Source of the DNA: Litchfieldia sinesaloumensis
GTDB lineage: Bacteria > Bacillota > Bacilli > Bacillales > Bacillaceae_L
Length of the DNA: 64,000 bases
NCBI RefSeq assembly: GCF_900156865.1
Contig: NZ_LT732529.1
Span: 2,322,046-2,386,045 of the forward strand
Reading direction: 5' to 3'
In this document: piece after piece, positions 46,410-55,493 of the stretch
How the letters are laid out: each line of letters opens with the position of its first letter
Position numbering within the stretch: the stretch's first letter is position 1
Translations under genes and position numbers: made by a program
The notes under the pieces: model-generated
What the model saw: only the letters and a program-made list of their open reading frames with translations
What the model was told of the DNA's origin: nothing
Databases searched by the model: none

Positions 46410-47111
46410 TTAGTCCTTTAATTCTACAAAGAATGTTTCTGGTCCTGTCGGATATAAACTTCCTCCCTTGGGCTCAACACTAGCTTTTATCATTTTAAAT
46501 TTGTGGATATCCATTCCACGTAAGTATACTTTCGATGAACCATTTTCATTTGGAATTATTGCTCCCTGCATATCATCATTTTCATAAATAATCCATAACT
46601 GATAATCATGATTATCCAGATTTGCAAGACCGTTTATTTCAATGAGCATTTCTTTTGTTAAGCTATTTATCCATATATCCCCATTTATGTTTCCACTATG
46701 GGTGAGAGGTACAATATTCAACTGTTTCGTATCCGGCTTACTTATAAGTCTTTTCACCTCGCGCTCTTGATAATCCACCATTGAAACCTTGTTATTTTGA
46801 CTAATATATAAATTTGTCGTAACTATTACCAATGATACAATTACTGCTACACTACCAAGTTTAAGCAAGAGTTGTGGTGGTATTTTCTGCGCTTTATTAT
46901 TTTTACGAATCTTATTCCAGAGCTCTTCCTTGTTATCTAAACTAGATTTAACGTGTATCGAATCTTTATTTAAAATAACTTCCCAATTATTCATTTTTTC
47001 ATAACAAAGAGTACATTTATCAACATGTGTTTTAATCCAGTTATGTTCAACTTCATTTAAATGACCTAAAGTAAAATCAATTAATTTTTGTTCTGGTACA
47101 TGTTTATCCAT
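46410..47111 (-). CDS. RskA-like anti-sigma factor with zinc anti-sigma motif
   Basis: 233 residues from ATG 47111 (MDKHVPEQKLIDF), which overlaps the sigma gene by 8 nt; the open frame extends further without a site. N-terminal anti-sigma domain with H-x3-C-x2-C (His29, Cys33, Cys36). One membrane helix (about 82-103) and an extracytoplasmic RskA C-terminal domain with YQLWIIYEN and ASVEPKGGSLYPTGPE. In the family it holds an ECF sigma factor inactive until the membrane protein is altered or cut. Coupling to the sigma gene supports that role. Confidence 0.88.
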   Translation of the reverse strand: MDKHVPEQKLIDFTLGHLNEVEHNWIKTHVDKCTLCYEKMNNWEVILNKDSIHVKSSLDNKEELWNKIRKNNKAQKIPPQLLLKLGSVAVIVSLVIVTTNLYISQNNKVSMVDYQEREVKRLISKPDTKQLNIVPLTHSGNINGDIWINSLTKEMLIEINGLANLDNHDYQLWIIYENDDMQGAIIPNENGSSKVYLRGMDIHKFKMIKASVEPKGGSLYPTGPETFFVELKD

Positions 47112-47685
47112 TATGTTTATCACCACCACTAGATTCCATCCAATGTAGTAAGAGTTTTTGCTTTCGAAGATTTTGAATCCCATAACGGATTAAAGATTTA
47201 ACTGATCCTAATGGTTTTTCCATCGAGTTTGCAATCTCTTTATGTGTTTCTCCCTGAAAATAAGAACGGATAAGTGCTTCTCGCTGTTCATTTGGCAGAT
47301 GATCTAGAGCATCTATAATAATATTATTCTGTAATTCTAATAGAAAATGAAGATCCGCTCCCTTTTCATTCTTAGTTAGAATGCTTTCTAGTCGGTTCAT
47401 TAGAACAGGTCTTTTTTTACGCAATCGATCCAATGAACGACTTTTGGTTTTTACCGCAAGCCATGCTTTTACACTCCCTTTTGAAGGGTTATATTGTTTT
47501 GGCTTTTGAAATACCTCTAGGAAAACATCATGACTTACATCCTCTGCTTCGCTATGGTCCCCGATAATGTGTAATGCAATGTTTAATACAAATGAATAAT
47601 GCTTTTCATAAAAAAGGTCGAAAGCTATTCGAGAACCATTTTGAACTCTTTTCAATAATTGAATACTTTCCTGATTTTGGTCCAT
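47104..47685 (-). CDS. ECF-type RNA polymerase sigma factor (SigK/RskA-like pair)
   Basis: 193 residues. Region 2 (about 20-90) with FDLFYEKHYSFVLNIAL, EAEDVSHDVFLEVF and KGSVKAWLAVKTKSRSLDRL. Region 4 (about 125-180) with HLPNEQREALIRSYFQGETHKEIA and the recognition helix GSVKSLIRYGIQNLRK. No region 3, so an ECF sigma. Followed immediately by its predicted anti-sigma. Divergent from the NEW3-ABC operon, the most likely target by position (inference). GAGGCG precedes the ATG. Confidence 0.9.
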   Translation of the reverse strand: MDQNQESIQLLKRVQNGSRIAFDLFYEKHYSFVLNIALHIIGDHSEAEDVSHDVFLEVFQKPKQYNPSKGSVKAWLAVKTKSRSLDRLRKKRPVLMNRLESILTKNEKGADLHFLLELQNNIIIDALDHLPNEQREALIRSYFQGETHKEIANSMEKPLGSVKSLIRYGIQNLRKQKLLLHWMESSGGDKHNG

Positions 47686-47751
47686 AGTAATCGCCTCAGA
47701 TTTAATCTTTTAATTAAATTTTACAAATTTTTTTCGAAAATATAAATCCAT

Positions 47752-47783
47752 TTGACTATTTTTCTCGTATCAAGTACGAAAAA
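47752..47783 (+). promoter_or_regulatory. Candidate promoter and dyad of the NEW3-ABC operon
   Basis: TTGACT (47752-47757), 17-nt spacer, TACGAA is a SigA-like promoter with a poor -10. The spacer end and -10 overlap a dyad TCGTA-N5-TACGA (47765-47779). The CGTA core resembles ECF -10 elements, but no convincing ECF -35 fits on this strand. Confidence 0.35.
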
Positions 47784-47802
47784 AATTTAGGAGGTTCATA
47801 AG

Positions 47803-48957
47803 ATGAACAAAAAAATGATTTTTATTTTTTCCTTTATTGTACTTTTTATGGCACTTATGAATGTAGGAAAAGTTCACGCTGTTGAAAATGTTACATTATT
47901 CACGCCCTATACCGGGCTATCTGCAACTCCGGGGGAAACGATTACTTACTCAGTAAATGTAACAAATACTGGATCAAGCATTCAAAACATGTCTTTTGAT
48001 TTCGAAAACATTCCAAAGGATTGGGATTATTCAATCACATCTGGTGGAAGGGATATACGTGAACTTTCTGTTAAAGGAAATAGTGAGGAGACACTAAATG
48101 TTGATATTAGTATCCCCTTAAATGCTAAAAAAGCCGATTATCGCTTCAACCTCGTGGCTTCAGATAACGGTAGTAACAGTAAGCTCCCATTGCTTATTAC
48201 TCTGTCCGAGCAAGGCTCCTTTGAATCCGAGCTAACTTCTGACCAAAAAAATTTACAAGGGCATGCTGATTCCAATTTCACTTATACTGTAAAACTACGA
48301 AATCGGACAGCCGAACAACAAAATTATGCACTAAGTTCGGCGGCCGATAAAGGCTGGGGAGTTCGTTTCAAATCAGGTTCTGATTCCATTTCTTCCATTA
48401 CCATTGAACCAAATGAATCAAAAGATATAACAGTTGAAGTTACACCCCCTGAAAAAGTTGAAGCAGGATCATTTAAAATTCCAATAAGTGCATCAACAGG
48501 TAGCACATCAGCAGAAATAACTTTAGACGCTGTTATAACTGGTTCGTATGGAATTGAAATCAGTACTCCAACAGGAAATTTAAGTACGGATATAACCGCA
48601 GGAGATAATCGAGTTGTTGATCTTGTCATAAAAAATACGGGTACAGCTCCATTACTTGATGTAAATATTACATCCAACACGCCTCCAAAATGGGAAACCG
48701 AATTTGATACTAGTTCAATATCTGAACTAAAGCCTGGTGAATCAAAAACCGTAAAAGCTACCATTACTGCACCTGATGAAGCAATTGCAGGGGATTATGT
48801 CACAACATTTAGCGCATCAGCAGCAGAAGCATCCTCTGATGCAACTTTCCGTGTATCCGTTGAAACATCTACCTTATGGGGTGCAGTTGCAATCCTGATT
48901 ATACTTGGAGTACTCGGTGGATTGTATTATATCTTTCGAAAATATGGGAGGAGATAA
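47803..48957 (+). CDS. Secreted, membrane-anchored NEW3-domain protein
   Basis: 384 residues. Signal peptide about 1-26 (KVHA cleavage region), then three immunoglobulin-like repeats of NEW3 type at about 30-135, 140-245 and 250-355. The recurrent pattern is G-x-T..Y.V.V.N.G followed by W and a later PGES/PNES turn. One C-terminal membrane helix (about 357-377) and a short basic cytoplasmic tail RKYGRR. Such domains occur in extracellular proteins tied to polysaccharide or ABC exporters. It is the first gene of a three-gene operon with an ABC ATPase and permease, so it is probably an outside accessory part. AGGAGG precedes the ATG. Confidence 0.85.
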   Translation: MNKKMIFIFSFIVLFMALMNVGKVHAVENVTLFTPYTGLSATPGETITYSVNVTNTGSSIQNMSFDFENIPKDWDYSITSGGRDIRELSVKGNSEETLNVDISIPLNAKKADYRFNLVASDNGSNSKLPLLITLSEQGSFESELTSDQKNLQGHADSNFTYTVKLRNRTAEQQNYALSSAADKGWGVRFKSGSDSISSITIEPNESKDITVEVTPPEKVEAGSFKIPISASTGSTSAEITLDAVITGSYGIEISTPTGNLSTDITAGDNRVVDLVIKNTGTAPLLDVNITSNTPPKWETEFDTSSISELKPGESKTVKATITAPDEAIAGDYVTTFSASAAEASSDATFRVSVETSTLWGAVAILIILGVLGGLYYIFRKYGRR

Positions 48958-48962
48958 TATTG

Positions 48963-49922
48963 ATGGATACTAATCCGATCATTAAGCTAGAACAGCTTAC
49001 AAAACGATATAAGGCTTTTTTTGCCGTTCGCAACTTATCTCTTTCCATTTCAAAGGGTGAAATCTTTGGATTACTAGGACCAAATGGAGCTGGGAAGACG
49101 ACTACTATTTTGATGATGCTTGGTTTAAGTACACCTAGTTCGGGATTAGTGCAAGTGTGTGGAATAAACTCAACCCGCAATCCAATTCAAGTAAAACAGA
49201 AGGTAGGTTACTTACCAGATGATGTGGGCTTTTATCAGCATATGACAGGTTTAGAAAATCTACTTTATACAGCAAGCCTTAACAATATAAATCGAAAACA
49301 AGCAATGGAGAGAGCAGAACATTTGTTACAAAAAGTTAACTTAACTGATGTTGCACATAAGAAGACCGGAAAATATTCAAGAGGAATGCGACAAAGACTT
49401 GGACTCGCGGACGTGCTTATGAAAGACCCTGAAGTCATTATCCTTGATGAACCGACATTGGGTATTGACCCGGAAGGAGTACGAGAATTTCTACAACTGA
49501 TAAAAGAATTAAAAGAAAAGGATCATAAGACCATTTTACTTTCTTCTCATCATTTACACCAAGTTCAGCAAATCTGTGACCGTGTAGGAATATTTGTTAA
49601 TGGGGAGCTACTGGCTCATGGAAACATCGAGGAACTCATGGGGAAACTATTATTAAAGGATACTTTTGTGATTAGAGTTATTGTAAGTGGAATCAATGAC
49701 CGTCTGATGGATGATATAAGAGAGCTTGAACATGTAAATAAAATCGAGGTATTGAATGAAAGTGTAATTGATATTTATTGCTACAAGGATATTTCTGCAC
49801 GGATTAGCGCCACTATCATTCATTCAGGGGCCTCATTGCACCATATAAGCAAAAAAGATTTTGGGCTAGATGAAATCTACCATCGCTATTTTGAAGGACG
49901 TGAAGTTAATGAATCTCGCTAG
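48963..49922 (+). CDS. ABC exporter ATP-binding protein
   Basis: 319 residues from ATG 48963 (MDTNPIIKLEQL), with GGGAGGAG 9-10 nt upstream. Walker A LLGPNGAGKTT, signature YSRGMRQRLGLA, Walker B VIILDEPTLGID and switch histidine LSSHH are intact. A C-terminal extension of about 90 residues follows the ATPase domain, as in ABC-2 (drug or gliding-type) exporters. It overlaps the permease gene by 14 nt. The substrate is unknown. Confidence 0.93.
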   Translation: MDTNPIIKLEQLTKRYKAFFAVRNLSLSISKGEIFGLLGPNGAGKTTTILMMLGLSTPSSGLVQVCGINSTRNPIQVKQKVGYLPDDVGFYQHMTGLENLLYTASLNNINRKQAMERAEHLLQKVNLTDVAHKKTGKYSRGMRQRLGLADVLMKDPEVIILDEPTLGIDPEGVREFLQLIKELKEKDHKTILLSSHHLHQVQQICDRVGIFVNGELLAHGNIEELMGKLLLKDTFVIRVIVSGINDRLMDDIRELEHVNKIEVLNESVIDIYCYKDISARISATIIHSGASLHHISKKDFGLDEIYHRYFEGREVNESR

Positions 49923-50943
49923 TATAAAGGAAAAATTCTATGGCAGCAGGAGAGATTTAGAAATAACGAGACAATACTCGAATCTAGGAGTGTTTTCTGC
50001 AATTGTGCGCAAGGAATTTTCAGACTACATTACAAGTTGGCGAATCACTATTTTATTGGGGATTATTTTACTTACTTGTATTGGTTCCCTTTATACTGCC
50101 GTATTAACCATTCAAGATTCGCTTGAGGCTTCTGAAGATGCAAAAGCAATTGCAAGGGATTCCTATTTATTTTTAAAACTATTTACTGTATCTGATGGCA
50201 CACTACCATCTTTTATCACGTTTGTAGGTTTTCTCGGTCCGCTTCTTGGGATTGCACTGGGCTTTGATGCGATTGTCTCTGAACGAAATAAAGGCACTTT
50301 AAGCCGATTAATGGCTCAACCAATTCCTAGGGATTTTGTAATTAACGGAAAATTTACTGCTGCCTTATTAATCAATTGTTTGTTATTTTTTTCATTAGGG
50401 TTTCTTGTAATGGGATTTGGGATATTAATTTTAGGCATTCCTCCTACATTTGAAGAATTCAGTAGAATTTTCTTTTTCTTACTGTTATGTATTTCATATA
50501 TCGCTTTTTGGTTAAACCTAGGAATAGTGTTTTCAATTTGTTTTAGGCAAGCTGCAACATCTGCCTTAGCAAGTATCGCTGTTTGGTTATTTTTCAGTGT
50601 GTTTTATACAATGATTGTGGAATTGCTGTCAAAATCTATCTTAAATCCTAATACCCTAACAAGTACTGAGGATATCATTGGTAAGCAAGGAGTAGTCCTC
50701 AATATCATGCGTTTATCGCCTAACTATTTATTTAACGAATCAACAACAACGCTTCTTTCCCCAACGGTAAGAAGCCTCGGTCCATTAACAATGGAGCAAA
50801 CAATTGGTGCTGTTGCAAGTCCATTACCTCTTGGGCAGAGCCTATTGCTCATTTGGCCACAAGTAACTGGTTTAATTGCCGCATCCTTGATTTGCTTTGC
50901 TATTGCATACATTTTATTTATGCGACAAGAAATTCGAGCCTAG
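49909..50943 (+). CDS. ABC-2 type permease
   Basis: 344 residues from ATG 49909 (MNLASIKEKFYG), chosen for AAGGA upstream. A cytoplasmic N-terminus with IVRKEFSDYITSWR, then about six membrane helices. A large extracytoplasmic loop lies between helices 5 and 6 (about 235-310). The sequence ALGFDAIVSERNKGTLSRLMAQPIPR is the NosY/ABC-2 coupling region, cited by its key parts FDAIVSERNKGTL. Partner of the upstream ATPase; third gene of the NEW3 operon. Confidence 0.9.
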   Translation: MNLASIKEKFYGSRRDLEITRQYSNLGVFSAIVRKEFSDYITSWRITILLGIILLTCIGSLYTAVLTIQDSLEASEDAKAIARDSYLFLKLFTVSDGTLPSFITFVGFLGPLLGIALGFDAIVSERNKGTLSRLMAQPIPRDFVINGKFTAALLINCLLFFSLGFLVMGFGILILGIPPTFEEFSRIFFFLLLCISYIAFWLNLGIVFSICFRQAATSALASIAVWLFFSVFYTMIVELLSKSILNPNTLTSTEDIIGKQGVVLNIMRLSPNYLFNESTTTLLSPTVRSLGPLTMEQTIGAVASPLPLGQSLLLIWPQVTGLIAASLICFAIAYILFMRQEIRA

Positions 50944-50948
50944 ATTGA

Positions 50949-50985
50949 TAAAAAGCCAATCCACACTCACAGGATTGGCTTTCTC
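50949..50985. terminator. Bidirectional terminator
   Basis: AAAGCCAATCC/GGATTGGCTTT stem (50952-50982) with a 9-nt loop. The tail is best on the minus strand (TTTTTATC), so it serves both the permease operon and mbcS. Confidence 0.82.
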
Positions 50986-51000
50986 ATTAAATTCAATATA

Positions 51001-52584
51001 TTATTGTACTTTACCTTTTACTAATTCAGCCTGTCTAAGCTCAATTCTTCTAATTTTTCCAGAAGTTGTCTTAGGAAGATCATTTACAAATTCAATCTTT
51101 CTCGGATATTTATAGGGTGCTGTCAATTCTTTCACATGGTCTTGCAACTTTTTAACAAGTTCTTCACTAGTATTAACACCTTCACGTAATACAACGAAAG
51201 CCTTAACGATATTGCCTCGAACCTCATCAGGACTCGCTACAACGGCACACTCTTTTACAGCAGGATGTTTTACAAGTGCATCTTCGACCTCAAACGGTCC
51301 AATCGTATAGCCTGAGCTGATAATAATATCGTCTCCTCGTCCCTCAAACCAAAAATAGCCATCTTCATCCTTTTTGGCTTTATCACCTGTAATATAGTAA
51401 TCTCCTCTAAATTGCATAGCGGTTCTTTCTTTGTCCTTGTAATACTCTTTAAAAAGGGCAGGTGTGTTCACATGGACTCCGATATCACCAACTTCACCTA
51501 CTGCACAAGGCTTTCCAAACTCATCGACAATTTCGACATCATTGCCTGGAGTAGGTTTGCCCATTGATCCAGGTTTGATTGTCATTCCTTTTAGCACTCC
51601 TACTAAAAGTGTATTTTCAGTTTGTCCATAGCCATCACGAACTTCGATATTAAACTCTCTTCTAAAGGTATCTATAACTTCACGATTTAACGGTTCCCCT
51701 GCAGATACTGCGCTATGCAAATCAGGAAGTGAATAATCAGACAGATTCTCAACCTTGGCCATTAAACGATATTCGGTTGGGGTACAACATAGCACATTGA
51801 TATTATAGGCGCCTAACAATTGCAAGTATTTAGTAGGTTCAAATCTTCCATGATACACAAATCCAGTTGCACCACTTCCTAAAGTCGAAAGAAACGGGCT
51901 CCAAATCCATTTTTGCCATCCTGGACCCGCAGTTGCCCAAACGGTATCTGACTCATTAATACTTAACCAATATGGAGCCGCTGTTTTTAAATGTGCGTAC
52001 GCCCAACCATGTGTATGGACTACGCCCTTTGGATTACCGGTTGTCCCTGATGTGTAGGATAAGAATGCCATATCGTCCTTACTTGTATCTGCAATAGAGA
52101 GTTCTTCTGTTTGTTTTTTCATCTCTTCCTCTAAGGTAATCCAGCCATCCACTTTTCCTCCGACTGCAAATTTATCGATTTGTTCAATATTTTCAATAGC
52201 TGAAAATTGATCACAATATGGATAATAACTAATAATGGCTTTTACATCACCATGTGTAATACGGTATTGTAGATCTTTTGTACGTAGCATTTCGGAACTA
52301 GGAATGACTACTAATCCAGCTTTTAGTGCTCCTAGATAAACCTTATACGCTTCTATAAGACGAGGAATGATAACTAGTACTTTATCGCCCTTATTTAGTC
52401 CATTGTTAATTAACGCATTTCCAATTCGATTCACGGCTTTAAAGAGATTTGCATAAGTAACTTCTAATTTGTTGCCCTGTTCATCTTCCCATTTTATGGC
52501 TACTTTTTCTGGGTTTTCTGCATACTTTTCTATTTCTTGAACCAAGTTATATTGTGCAGGTGCTAGTAAATCTTCTCTTTTCAC
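51001..52584 (-). CDS. mbcS: Acyl-CoA synthetase (MbcS/YtcI type)
   Basis: 527 residues, ANL superfamily. AMP-binding motif FLSYTSGTTGNPKGVVHTHG, cited by its core YTSGTTGNPKG, then GYGQTE, RGDDIIISSGYTIGPFEVE and the catalytic lysine in PKTTSGKIRR. The ortholog in Staphylococcus activates branched short-chain acids for branched fatty acid synthesis; B. subtilis YtcI occupies the same place upstream of sspA. The start is GTG at 52582-52584 with GGAGG upstream. Confidence 0.9.
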   Translation of the reverse strand: MKREDLLAPAQYNLVQEIEKYAENPEKVAIKWEDEQGNKLEVTYANLFKAVNRIGNALINNGLNKGDKVLVIIPRLIEAYKVYLGALKAGLVVIPSSEMLRTKDLQYRITHGDVKAIISYYPYCDQFSAIENIEQIDKFAVGGKVDGWITLEEEMKKQTEELSIADTSKDDMAFLSYTSGTTGNPKGVVHTHGWAYAHLKTAAPYWLSINESDTVWATAGPGWQKWIWSPFLSTLGSGATGFVYHGRFEPTKYLQLLGAYNINVLCCTPTEYRLMAKVENLSDYSLPDLHSAVSAGEPLNREVIDTFRREFNIEVRDGYGQTENTLLVGVLKGMTIKPGSMGKPTPGNDVEIVDEFGKPCAVGEVGDIGVHVNTPALFKEYYKDKERTAMQFRGDYYITGDKAKKDEDGYFWFEGRGDDIIISSGYTIGPFEVEDALVKHPAVKECAVVASPDEVRGNIVKAFVVLREGVNTSEELVKKLQDHVKELTAPYKYPRKIEFVNDLPKTTSGKIRRIELRQAELVKGKVQ

Positions 52585-52700
52585 GACAACTCCTCCTCCT
52601 TAGTGATAGTCTAATTATATAAAATTTTTCGAACAATTTGGAAGAGTTTTGTGAAATTTTTATGACCAGGTTATAATACTAGACTCTAACTTCTAATAGA

Positions 52701-52731
52701 CAAAAATAAAGGACGGGATAATCCCGTCCTT
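52701..52731 (-). terminator. Terminator of sspA
   Basis: AAGGACGGGAT/ATCCCGTCCTT stem followed by TATTTTTG on the minus strand. Confidence 0.82.
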
Positions 52732-52750
52732 GTAGCCATTTATTTAATTT

Positions 52751-52954
52751 TTAGAAGCTACCTCCGCCCATTTGTTGTTGAGCGAAAGAAACTAGACGCT
52801 TAGTGATTTCTCCACCAACTGATCCGTTAGCGCGAGAAGTAGTGTCAGCACCAAGGTTTACACCAAACTCAGAAGCAATTTCATATTTCATTTGGTCGAT
52901 TGCTTGTTGTGCACCAGCTACTAATAGTTGGTTGCTGTTGTTGTTGTTTGCCAT
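52751..52954 (-). CDS. sspA: Small acid-soluble spore protein, alpha/beta type
   Basis: 67 residues. The family hallmarks are [19 protein letters not shown] in the first half, shown here by [14 protein letters not shown] with the GPR protease site after the Glu of YE/IASEFG. The second half has [16 protein letters not shown]. It coats and protects DNA in the spore and supplies amino acids on germination. GGAGG precedes the ATG. A SigG-like promoter lies upstream. The position between mbcS and thiI equals sspA of B. subtilis. Confidence 0.95.
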   Translation of the reverse strand: MANNNNSNQLLVAGAQQAIDQMKYEIASEFGVNLGADTTSRANGSVGGEITKRLVSFAQQQMGGGSF

Positions 52955-52977
52955 GTGACTTCACCTCCTTGTGAGTA

Positions 52978-53007
52978 TATAATGTGTAAAATCACATGGC
53001 ATAATAC
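52978..53007 (-). promoter_or_regulatory. SigG-like promoter of sspA
   Basis: GTATT (-35), 18-nt spacer and CATTATA (-10) on the minus strand fit the forespore consensus GYATR, N17-18, CATNHTA with one mismatch. It ends 24 nt upstream of the ATG. Confidence 0.6.
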
Positions 53008-53052
53008 ATTTTAATCTCTGGTAAATCTTCACAACGTCGGAATGGTTTTCCT

Positions 53053-54252
53053 TTAGAAAAGTTCCTCAATTTCTTTCTTCTTTGATAGATCTAATGTAAG
53101 TATTTCAGTCTCATCCACTGCTTTTTCGATTAAGCTTTCAAAATCTGTGTAACTTTCATAATAGGTTACTTTATCAAGCTTTGGTCTAGTTTTCGGTGAT
53201 GCAGGTGTGAAAATCGTACAACAATCCTCAAATGGTCGAATTGAAATATCATGGGTATTAATTTTTTTTGCAACATTAATAATATCAAATTTGTCTACTG
53301 TAACAAGCGGTCGAATTATCGGTGTATTCGTCACATTATTAATTACATGCATACTCTCTAATGTTTGGCTTGCCACCTGTCCGAGACTTTCACCGGTTAC
53401 AATAGCTAGTGCATTGCGTCTTCTTCTGATTTCATCGGTGATTCGAAGCATCATCCGTCTCGTTGATATCAATGTATAGTTTTCTGGAATCTGCCTTTGA
53501 ATCGTTGTTTGGATTTCTGTAAAAGGTACAATATGCAACTTAATTGTTCCTGAAAACTCTGTAAGTTGCTGGGCAAGGTCAATTACTTTTTGGCGCGCAC
53601 GTTCACTTGTGTATGGTGGACTATGAAAATGGACGGCTTCAATCGTTAATCCTCTTTTCATTGCTAAGAAACCAGCAACAGGACTATCCAATCCTCCTGA
53701 AAGCATCAACACGGCTTTCCCGCTTGAGCCAACTGGAAGTCCTCCTAGGCCAACCTCGTCTTTGAATGTAATATAAGTTGCTTCTTTTCGTACCTCAACA
53801 CGTATATTGATGTCAGGCGTATGCACATTGACATCAATTCCCTGCACATTTTTTAAAATATGACTGCCCAATTCATAATTTAATTGATTCGTATCAAGTG
53901 GAAAAGTTTTGTCTGATCGACGAGCTGAAATCTTAAACGATTTCCCATCATGTTCAAGTTGTTGGATGGCCGTCAATACACCATCTTTTATTTTTTCAAT
54001 ATCGCTGTCAACCTTTAAAGCAAGACTAAAAGACTGAATCCCGATAATATTCTTTAAGATATCAACAATACCTTCGTGTCGTTCTCCATTAAGCTTTATA
54101 TAAATACGGTCTCTCGTTTTTTCTATCTTAAGCTGTTTGTACTCCGTAAGTTTTCTCCCTATATTATTAGATAGTTTGTTTATAAACAAATTCCGATTAC
54201 GGCCTTTTGTTGTGATTTCACCGAATCGAATTAAAATGTGATCATATTCCAT
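53053..54252 (-). CDS. thiI: tRNA 4-thiouridine synthase ThiI
   Basis: 399 residues. N-terminal ferredoxin-like and THUMP domains (about 1-165), then a PP-loop ATPase with LMLSGGLDSPVAGF. There is no C-terminal rhodanese domain, as usual in Bacillus. It transfers sulfur to U8 of tRNA, using the adjacent cysteine desulfurase as donor. It overlaps that gene by 11 nt. Confidence 0.96.
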   Translation of the reverse strand: MEYDHILIRFGEITTKGRNRNLFINKLSNNIGRKLTEYKQLKIEKTRDRIYIKLNGERHEGIVDILKNIIGIQSFSLALKVDSDIEKIKDGVLTAIQQLEHDGKSFKISARRSDKTFPLDTNQLNYELGSHILKNVQGIDVNVHTPDINIRVEVRKEATYITFKDEVGLGGLPVGSSGKAVLMLSGGLDSPVAGFLAMKRGLTIEAVHFHSPPYTSERARQKVIDLAQQLTEFSGTIKLHIVPFTEIQTTIQRQIPENYTLISTRRMMLRITDEIRRRRNALAIVTGESLGQVASQTLESMHVINNVTNTPIIRPLVTVDKFDIINVAKKINTHDISIRPFEDCCTIFTPASPKTRPKLDKVTYYESYTDFESLIEKAVDETEILTLDLSKKKEIEELF

Positions 54253-55399
54253 TATTTTCCCCCATTACATTTTGTAATTGATGAATTGCAGATTCTACCG
54301 CATCTATTAAATTCGGAAGCTCCTCCAATTTGTTTTGCGAAGATAGGCTTATTCGAATTGAGCTATTCGCTAGAACATGGGGTACACCCATTGCCAGCAA
54401 TGTTTTACTGGGCTCGTTGTTTTGAGATGAACAAGCAGAGGTGGTCGACACGAAAATGTCTCTTTCCTCCAATAAATGGACAAATACTTCGGGCTTTAAC
54501 CCATTAATAGAAAAATTAATGATATGTGGAGCACTGTTCCTTACAGGTGTGTGTACTCTTATTCCGCTTATCATCGATAACCTTTCGATAATCGCCCCTT
54601 TAAGCTTGGATAGTTGTTTAATCGTTTCATCTCTATTCTCTATAGTCAATCTGAGAGCTTTTGCAAGGGCAACAAATCCGGCTACATTTTCAGTTCCTGC
54701 CCTCTTTTGCATCTCTTGACCTCCACCTGAGATCAAGGGTTTTATTCGCACACCATGTCGTACGAAAAGGAATCCAGTTCCTTTAAGGCCATTAAATTTG
54801 TGCCCTGAAAATGTACATAAATCCAGTTTCGCCTTATCCAGATCAAGGGTAGTTTTACCTATTCCCTGAACGTGGTCGACATGATAAATAATTTTCGGGA
54901 ATTTTTCTAGTAGCTTGCCAATTTCTTCTATTGGTTGAACAGTCCCCACTTCGTTATTCACATGAATAATTGATACCATAATCGTATCTTCTCGAATTGC
55001 CTCTTTTAAATTTTCAAGCGATACGACACCATTATCATCTACGGGAAGATAGGTTATCTCAAAACCAAGTTCTTTCAATTGCTCGCAAGCCTCACTCACT
55101 GAGGGATGCTCAATTGAAGTGGTAATTATATGCTTGCCTCTATTTTGGTATTGTAAAGCAGTCCCTTTGATAGCTAAGTTGTTCCCTTCAGATCCACCCG
55201 ATGTGAAAATAACCTCTTGTGGTTTTACCCGCAAAAGATTCGCAATTTGAGTACGCGATTGACTTAAAAGCTTTTCAGCTTGTCCACCAATTCCATGCAA
55301 AGAAGAAGGGTTCCCAAAATATGTTTTTGCAACTTTAGTATAAGAATCAATTACTTCATCAAACGGTTTTGTTGTTGCACTATTATCTAAATAAATCAT
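54242..55399 (-). CDS. iscS: Cysteine desulfurase, NifS/IscS type (NifZ)
   Basis: 385 residues, PLP enzyme. PLP lysine Lys201 in FSGHKFNGLKG, His98 in IEHPSV and active-site Cys323 in STTSACSSQ. It releases sulfur from cysteine. In B. subtilis this copy (NifZ) works with ThiI for tRNA 4-thiouridine, and the overlap with thiI here supports the same pairing. Confidence 0.94.
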   Translation of the reverse strand: MIYLDNSATTKPFDEVIDSYTKVAKTYFGNPSSLHGIGGQAEKLLSQSRTQIANLLRVKPQEVIFTSGGSEGNNLAIKGTALQYQNRGKHIITTSIEHPSVSEACEQLKELGFEITYLPVDDNGVVSLENLKEAIREDTIMVSIIHVNNEVGTVQPIEEIGKLLEKFPKIIYHVDHVQGIGKTTLDLDKAKLDLCTFSGHKFNGLKGTGFLFVRHGVRIKPLISGGGQEMQKRAGTENVAGFVALAKALRLTIENRDETIKQLSKLKGAIIERLSMISGIRVHTPVRNSAPHIINFSINGLKPEVFVHLLEERDIFVSTTSACSSQNNEPSKTLLAMGVPHVLANSSIRISLSSQNKLEELPNLIDAVESAIHQLQNVMGENNGI

Positions 55400-55462
55400 C
55401 TAATTACCCCTATTTAGTACGTATTCGCATAAAAAATCATACCATACAATGTTAAAAAGTTA

Positions 55463-55493
55463 AAAAGGAAAAGGACCCCAATTTGAGGTCCTT
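55463..55493 (-). terminator. Terminator of ezrA
   Basis: AAGGACC/GGTCCTT stem with TTTTCCTTTTT tail on the minus strand, overlapping the ezrA stop. Confidence 0.75.

Noticed and set aside
47775..47798. ECF-type promoter for the sigma gene (TGAACC ... CGTA on the minus strand)
   Set aside because: The spacer is 14 nt instead of about 16, and the TGAACC is simply the complement of the ribosome binding site region of the NEW3 gene.
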